Positions 7,355-9,342 of a DNA stretch of 9,342 bases are shown here, in pieces. The translations under genes were made by a program, and so were the position numbers. The notes below the pieces were generated by a model. It was not told the origin of the DNA and ran no database searches. It saw only the letters and a program-made list of their open reading frames with translations. This stretch comes from Alphaproteobacteria bacterium (GTDB taxonomy: Bacteria > Pseudomonadota > Alphaproteobacteria > Caulobacterales > Maricaulaceae): the NCBI GenBank assembly GCA_030428405.1, contig JAUIEH010000080.1, positions 1-9,342 of the forward strand. Direction: 5' to 3'. Position 1 is the first letter of the stretch, and every line of letters starts with the position of its first letter.

Positions 7355-8131
7355 TCAGTTGAGAAGGTCTGGATAAAGCCGCGACATCTTTCGATAGACG
7401 GCCGGCCAGGCCAGAAGCTGGCCGATAAGTTCAAGCCCGGCGCCGGCCTGAGCTTCGACCTTTTCAGGCGTGCCTTCGGGCGGCGGGTTGAGCTTGGCGC
7501 CGCCAGCGAGCGCCTTGATCTGCACCTGGCAGGCGCGCTCCAGGAAATACATGCGAATGAAAGCGTCGGCGATCGTGCCGCCGACCGTGAGCGTGCCGTG
7601 ATTGCGCAGGATCATGAAGCATTTGTCGCCCATGTCCGCGACGAGACGCTCGCGCTCGTCGACATCCGTCGCGATGCCCTCATAGTCGTGATAGGCGACC
7701 CCGCCCGACATCGCGATCATTGCGGTCTGACATGTCGGAAGAAGTCCGTGCTCCTGAGCGGACACGGCCTGGCCGTCGATCGTGTGCAGGTGCATGACGC
7801 TGACGGCGTCCTCGCGCGACATGTGCAGCGCGGAGTGGATGACGAAGCCCGCCGGATTGGTCGGGTGCGGGGTTTCGACGACCGGATTGCCTTCGACGTC
7901 GACTTTGACCAGCGATGACGCCGTCACTTCGTCGAACGCCAGGTCGTAGGGGTTGAGCAGGAAATGGTGCTCAGGTCCGGGCACGCGCGCCGAAAGATGC
8001 GTGAAGATCAGATCGTCCCAGCCATAATGAGCGAATGCGCGGTAAGCGGCGGCAAGCTCCTGGCGCAGCTTCCATTCTTCATCAGAGACCTTCGCGCGGA
8101 TTTCGCTTGCGCTGACGTCGATCGCGCCCAC
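7355..8131 (-). CDS. Class II aldolase/adducin-domain protein
   Basis: This 258-residue protein has the class II aldolase/adducin N-terminal fold. The three zinc ligands of the family are present: H114 and H116 (MHLHT) and H178 (RNHGT). The catalytic glutamate of fuculose-phosphate aldolase (E73 in SSEWRFH) aligns with G95 in NPAGFVIH, so normal retro-aldol chemistry is doubtful. This NPAGF version is typical of adducin-like bacterial members whose reactions are mostly unknown. It is the first gene of the minus-strand operon. The start is GTG at 8131, with a strong GGAGG site five bases upstream (8137-8141). A possible promoter and palindrome lie just upstream. It may act as a metal-dependent lyase, epimerase or decarboxylase-like step on a small hydroxy or keto compound, but I cannot assign a function. 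Confidence 0.92.
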   Translation of the reverse strand: MGAIDVSASEIRAKVSDEEWKLRQELAAAYRAFAHYGWDDLIFTHLSARVPGPEHHFLLNPYDLAFDEVTASSLVKVDVEGNPVVETPHPTNPAGFVIHSALHMSREDAVSVMHLHTIDGQAVSAQEHGLLPTCQTAMIAMSGGVAYHDYEGIATDVDERERLVADMGDKCFMILRNHGTLTVGGTIADAFIRMYFLERACQVQIKALAGGAKLNPPPEGTPEKVEAQAGAGLELIGQLLAWPAVYRKMSRLYPDLLN

Positions 8132-8155
8132 TGGGACCTCCCCGAATTCTTTTCT

Positions 8156-8173
8156 TGATCGTAGCTGCGATCA
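8156..8173. promoter_or_regulatory. Candidate operator palindrome
   Basis: The 18-base sequence TGATCGTAGCTGCGATCA matches its own reverse complement at 16 of 18 positions, with perfect 6-base outer arms and an AGCT centre. It lies 25 bases upstream of the GTG start of the aldolase-like gene. It overlaps the possible -10 box and predicted transcription start of that operon, where a repressor would block initiation. The symmetry is seen directly. Binding by a TetR, GntR or similar dimeric regulator is inferred, and no regulator gene is in the window. Confidence 0.42.
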
Positions 8174-8198
8174 TCGACCGCCCGCTCCCGCGCTGCAA
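8170..8198 (-). promoter_or_regulatory. Possible sigma-70-type promoter of the catabolic operon
   Basis: On the minus strand, TTGCAG (8198-8193) and GATGAT (8175-8170) are separated by 17 bases. They match three of six and four of six consensus positions. Transcription would begin near 8163 and leave a leader of about 30 bases containing the GGAGG ribosome site. The match is modest and could be chance, but its spacing and its overlap with the palindrome support it. Confidence 0.35.
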
Positions 8199-8360
8199 CA
8201 GGCGGCCGGACAAAAACGTCGCGCGAAAGCCACGAACGAGAAAAAAAATCGCTGACCATGCGTTTCCCGCGCATTGCGGCGGTGCATTCGTCGGAAAATC
8301 CCGTCATGAACGAGGCAACTGACGCCGAAACAATCGGCGCGCGGAGGGAGAGACGCAGTC

Positions 8361-9342
8361 ATGAATCGTATGAGCAAAACTATTCTGCTGGGCGCCGGAT
8401 CAGCCATCGCGCTGACGGCGGCGATGCCCGCGCAGGCGCAGCGTGAAGTCGAGACCATCGTCGTCGAAGCGCAGCGCCGCGAGCAAAGCCAACAAGACGT
8501 CCCCCTGTCGATCGGCGCCTATACCGGTGCGCAGATTGAACAGGCGAACGTCCGCGACATCCGTGACCTGACGCTGATCGCGCCGGGTCTCATGGTCACC
8601 TCGACCCAGAGCGAGATCATCACGACCGCGCGTATCCGCGGCCTCGGCACGGTCGGCGACAATGTCGGCCTTGAGAGCTCCGTCGGCGTGATGATCGACG
8701 GCGTTTATCGCCCCCGCAACGGCGTCAGCTTCAACGATCTCGGTCCGATCGAGCGGATCGAAGTTCTGCGCGGCCCGCAGGGCACGCTGTTCGGCCGCAA
8801 CACGACCGCGGGCGTCATCAATATCGTCACCCGCTCGCCCAATACGGACGAGTTCGGCGGCGCCATCGAAGCGTCGTTCGGCAACTACAATTCACGTCGC
8901 TATTCGCTGAATCTCGACATGCCGCTGGCTCAGGACGAAGTCGGCCTCGGCTTCTATCTCGGCCACGGCAGCCGCGACGGCTACACCGATAACGTCATCA
9001 TCACGCCGGGTACGACGACCGGCCAGGTGGTCGACACCGACGACCAGAACTTCACCACCGGCCGTCTGCAGCTGACCTTCGCGCCGTCGGCCAATTTTGA
9101 CGGCCGCATCATTCTTGACGCCACCGAGCGCGATGAATCGTGCTGCTCCGGCGTGGCCTGGGATTATTCGCCGACGATCGCCGGCCTCATCTCCTCGCCG
9201 GGCCTGTTCGGCACGCCGGGCGTGGTGCGTCAGATCGCGCCGGGCAATCCGGAAGCGCGCGTCGCTTACTCCAACCATCCCTATGTCCAGCGCGTCGAAG
9301 AGCATGGCGCTTCGGCTCAGTTTGACTGGGATATCGGCCCGG
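8361..9342 (+). CDS. TonB-dependent outer-membrane receptor (partial, C-terminus off window)
   Basis: The frame is open from the ATG at 8361 to the right edge, giving 327 residues of a protein whose family is usually 700-1000 long. A signal peptide (basic start, hydrophobic stretch 8-21, likely cleavage after AQA at 26) precedes a TonB box, ETIVV (31-35). The plug domain follows at about 45-158, with IRGLG (92-96), MIDGVY (111-116) and RGPQGTLFGRNTTAGVINI (137-155). Barrel strands begin near 165. A Cys pair (261-262, DESCCSG) lies in an early extracellular loop; I recall similar pairs in alphaproteobacterial receptors. The protein would import a bulky or scarce substrate across the outer membrane using TonB-ExbBD energy. 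GGAGGGAG just upstream is the ribosome site. Divergent placement from the catabolic operon suggests that it takes up the operon's substrate, but the ligand is unknown. Confidence 0.95.
   Translation, partial: MNRMSKTILLGAGSAIALTAAMPAQAQREVETIVVEAQRREQSQQDVPLSIGAYTGAQIEQANVRDIRDLTLIAPGLMVTSTQSEIITTARIRGLGTVGDNVGLESSVGVMIDGVYRPRNGVSFNDLGPIERIEVLRGPQGTLFGRNTTAGVINIVTRSPNTDEFGGAIEASFGNYNSRRYSLNLDMPLAQDEVGLGFYLGHGSRDGYTDNVIITPGTTTGQVVDTDDQNFTTGRLQLTFAPSANFDGRIILDATERDESCCSGVAWDYSPTIAGLISSPGLFGTPGVVRQIAPGNPEARVAYSNHPYVQRVEEHGASAQFDWDIGP

Larger units (their letters stand above)
8132..8360. other. Divergent intergenic region
   Basis: This 229-base region separates the minus-strand operon from the plus-strand receptor gene and should hold both promoters. 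Its left part has a near-palindrome and a possible minus-strand promoter, listed separately. The centre has an A-rich run (about 8241-8248). I found no convincing -35/-10 pair for the receptor. Small open frames crossing the region are continuations of shadow frames. No RNA gene or riboswitch is evident. Confidence 0.5.

Noticed and set aside
1..9342. CRISPR arrays, insertion sequences, tRNA or rRNA genes
   Set aside because: I saw no regularly spaced repeats, transposase frame, terminal inverted repeats or tRNA/rRNA-like sequence. The window is filled by ordinary coding genes.

Overview
The window reads as a fatty-acid or keto-acid catabolic island from a GC-rich Gram-negative bacterium, most likely an alphaproteobacterium of the Caulobacterales, Parvularculales or Sphingomonadales type. 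That placement is inference. It rests on the GC-rich third codon positions, the TonB-dependent receptor beside acyl-CoA genes, and the protein style. No rRNA or other marker gene is present.

Layout, left to right. Positions 1-1909 (minus) carry an acetoacetyl-CoA-synthetase-type ligase whose last few codons lie beyond the window edge. A 285-base gap (1910-2194) follows. Six closely spaced minus-strand genes come next. In transcription order they are: a class II aldolase/adducin-like protein (8131-7355), an NAD-type short-chain dehydrogenase (7330-6536), an NADP-type short-chain dehydrogenase (6513-5740), an APH/ACAD10-11-type small-molecule kinase (5743-4667), a large acyl-CoA dehydrogenase subunit (4605-3421) and a small acyl-CoA dehydrogenase subunit (3334-2195). 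The gaps are 24, 22, -4, 61 and 86 bases, so they are probably one operon. A 229-base divergent intergenic region (8132-8360) holds a palindrome over a possible promoter. Beyond it a TonB-dependent receptor starts at 8361 on the plus strand and runs off the right edge.

How the genes may work together (inference). In mammalian ACAD10/ACAD11 an APH-type kinase domain is fused to an acyl-CoA dehydrogenase domain. In the Pseudomonas putida levulinate pathway (LvaABCDE) a CoA ligase, a reductase, an APH-type kinase and an acyl-CoA dehydrogenase convert a 4-keto acid via 4-hydroxyacyl-CoA and 4-phosphoacyl-CoA to a 3-hydroxyacyl-CoA that enters beta-oxidation. This window has the same functional set with different architecture: the kinase is free-standing, no LvaB-like partner is seen, and the dehydrogenase is a pair in which only one subunit carries the usual catalytic glutamates. 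The receptor would supply uptake of an unidentified substrate. The true substrate cannot be read from the sequence.
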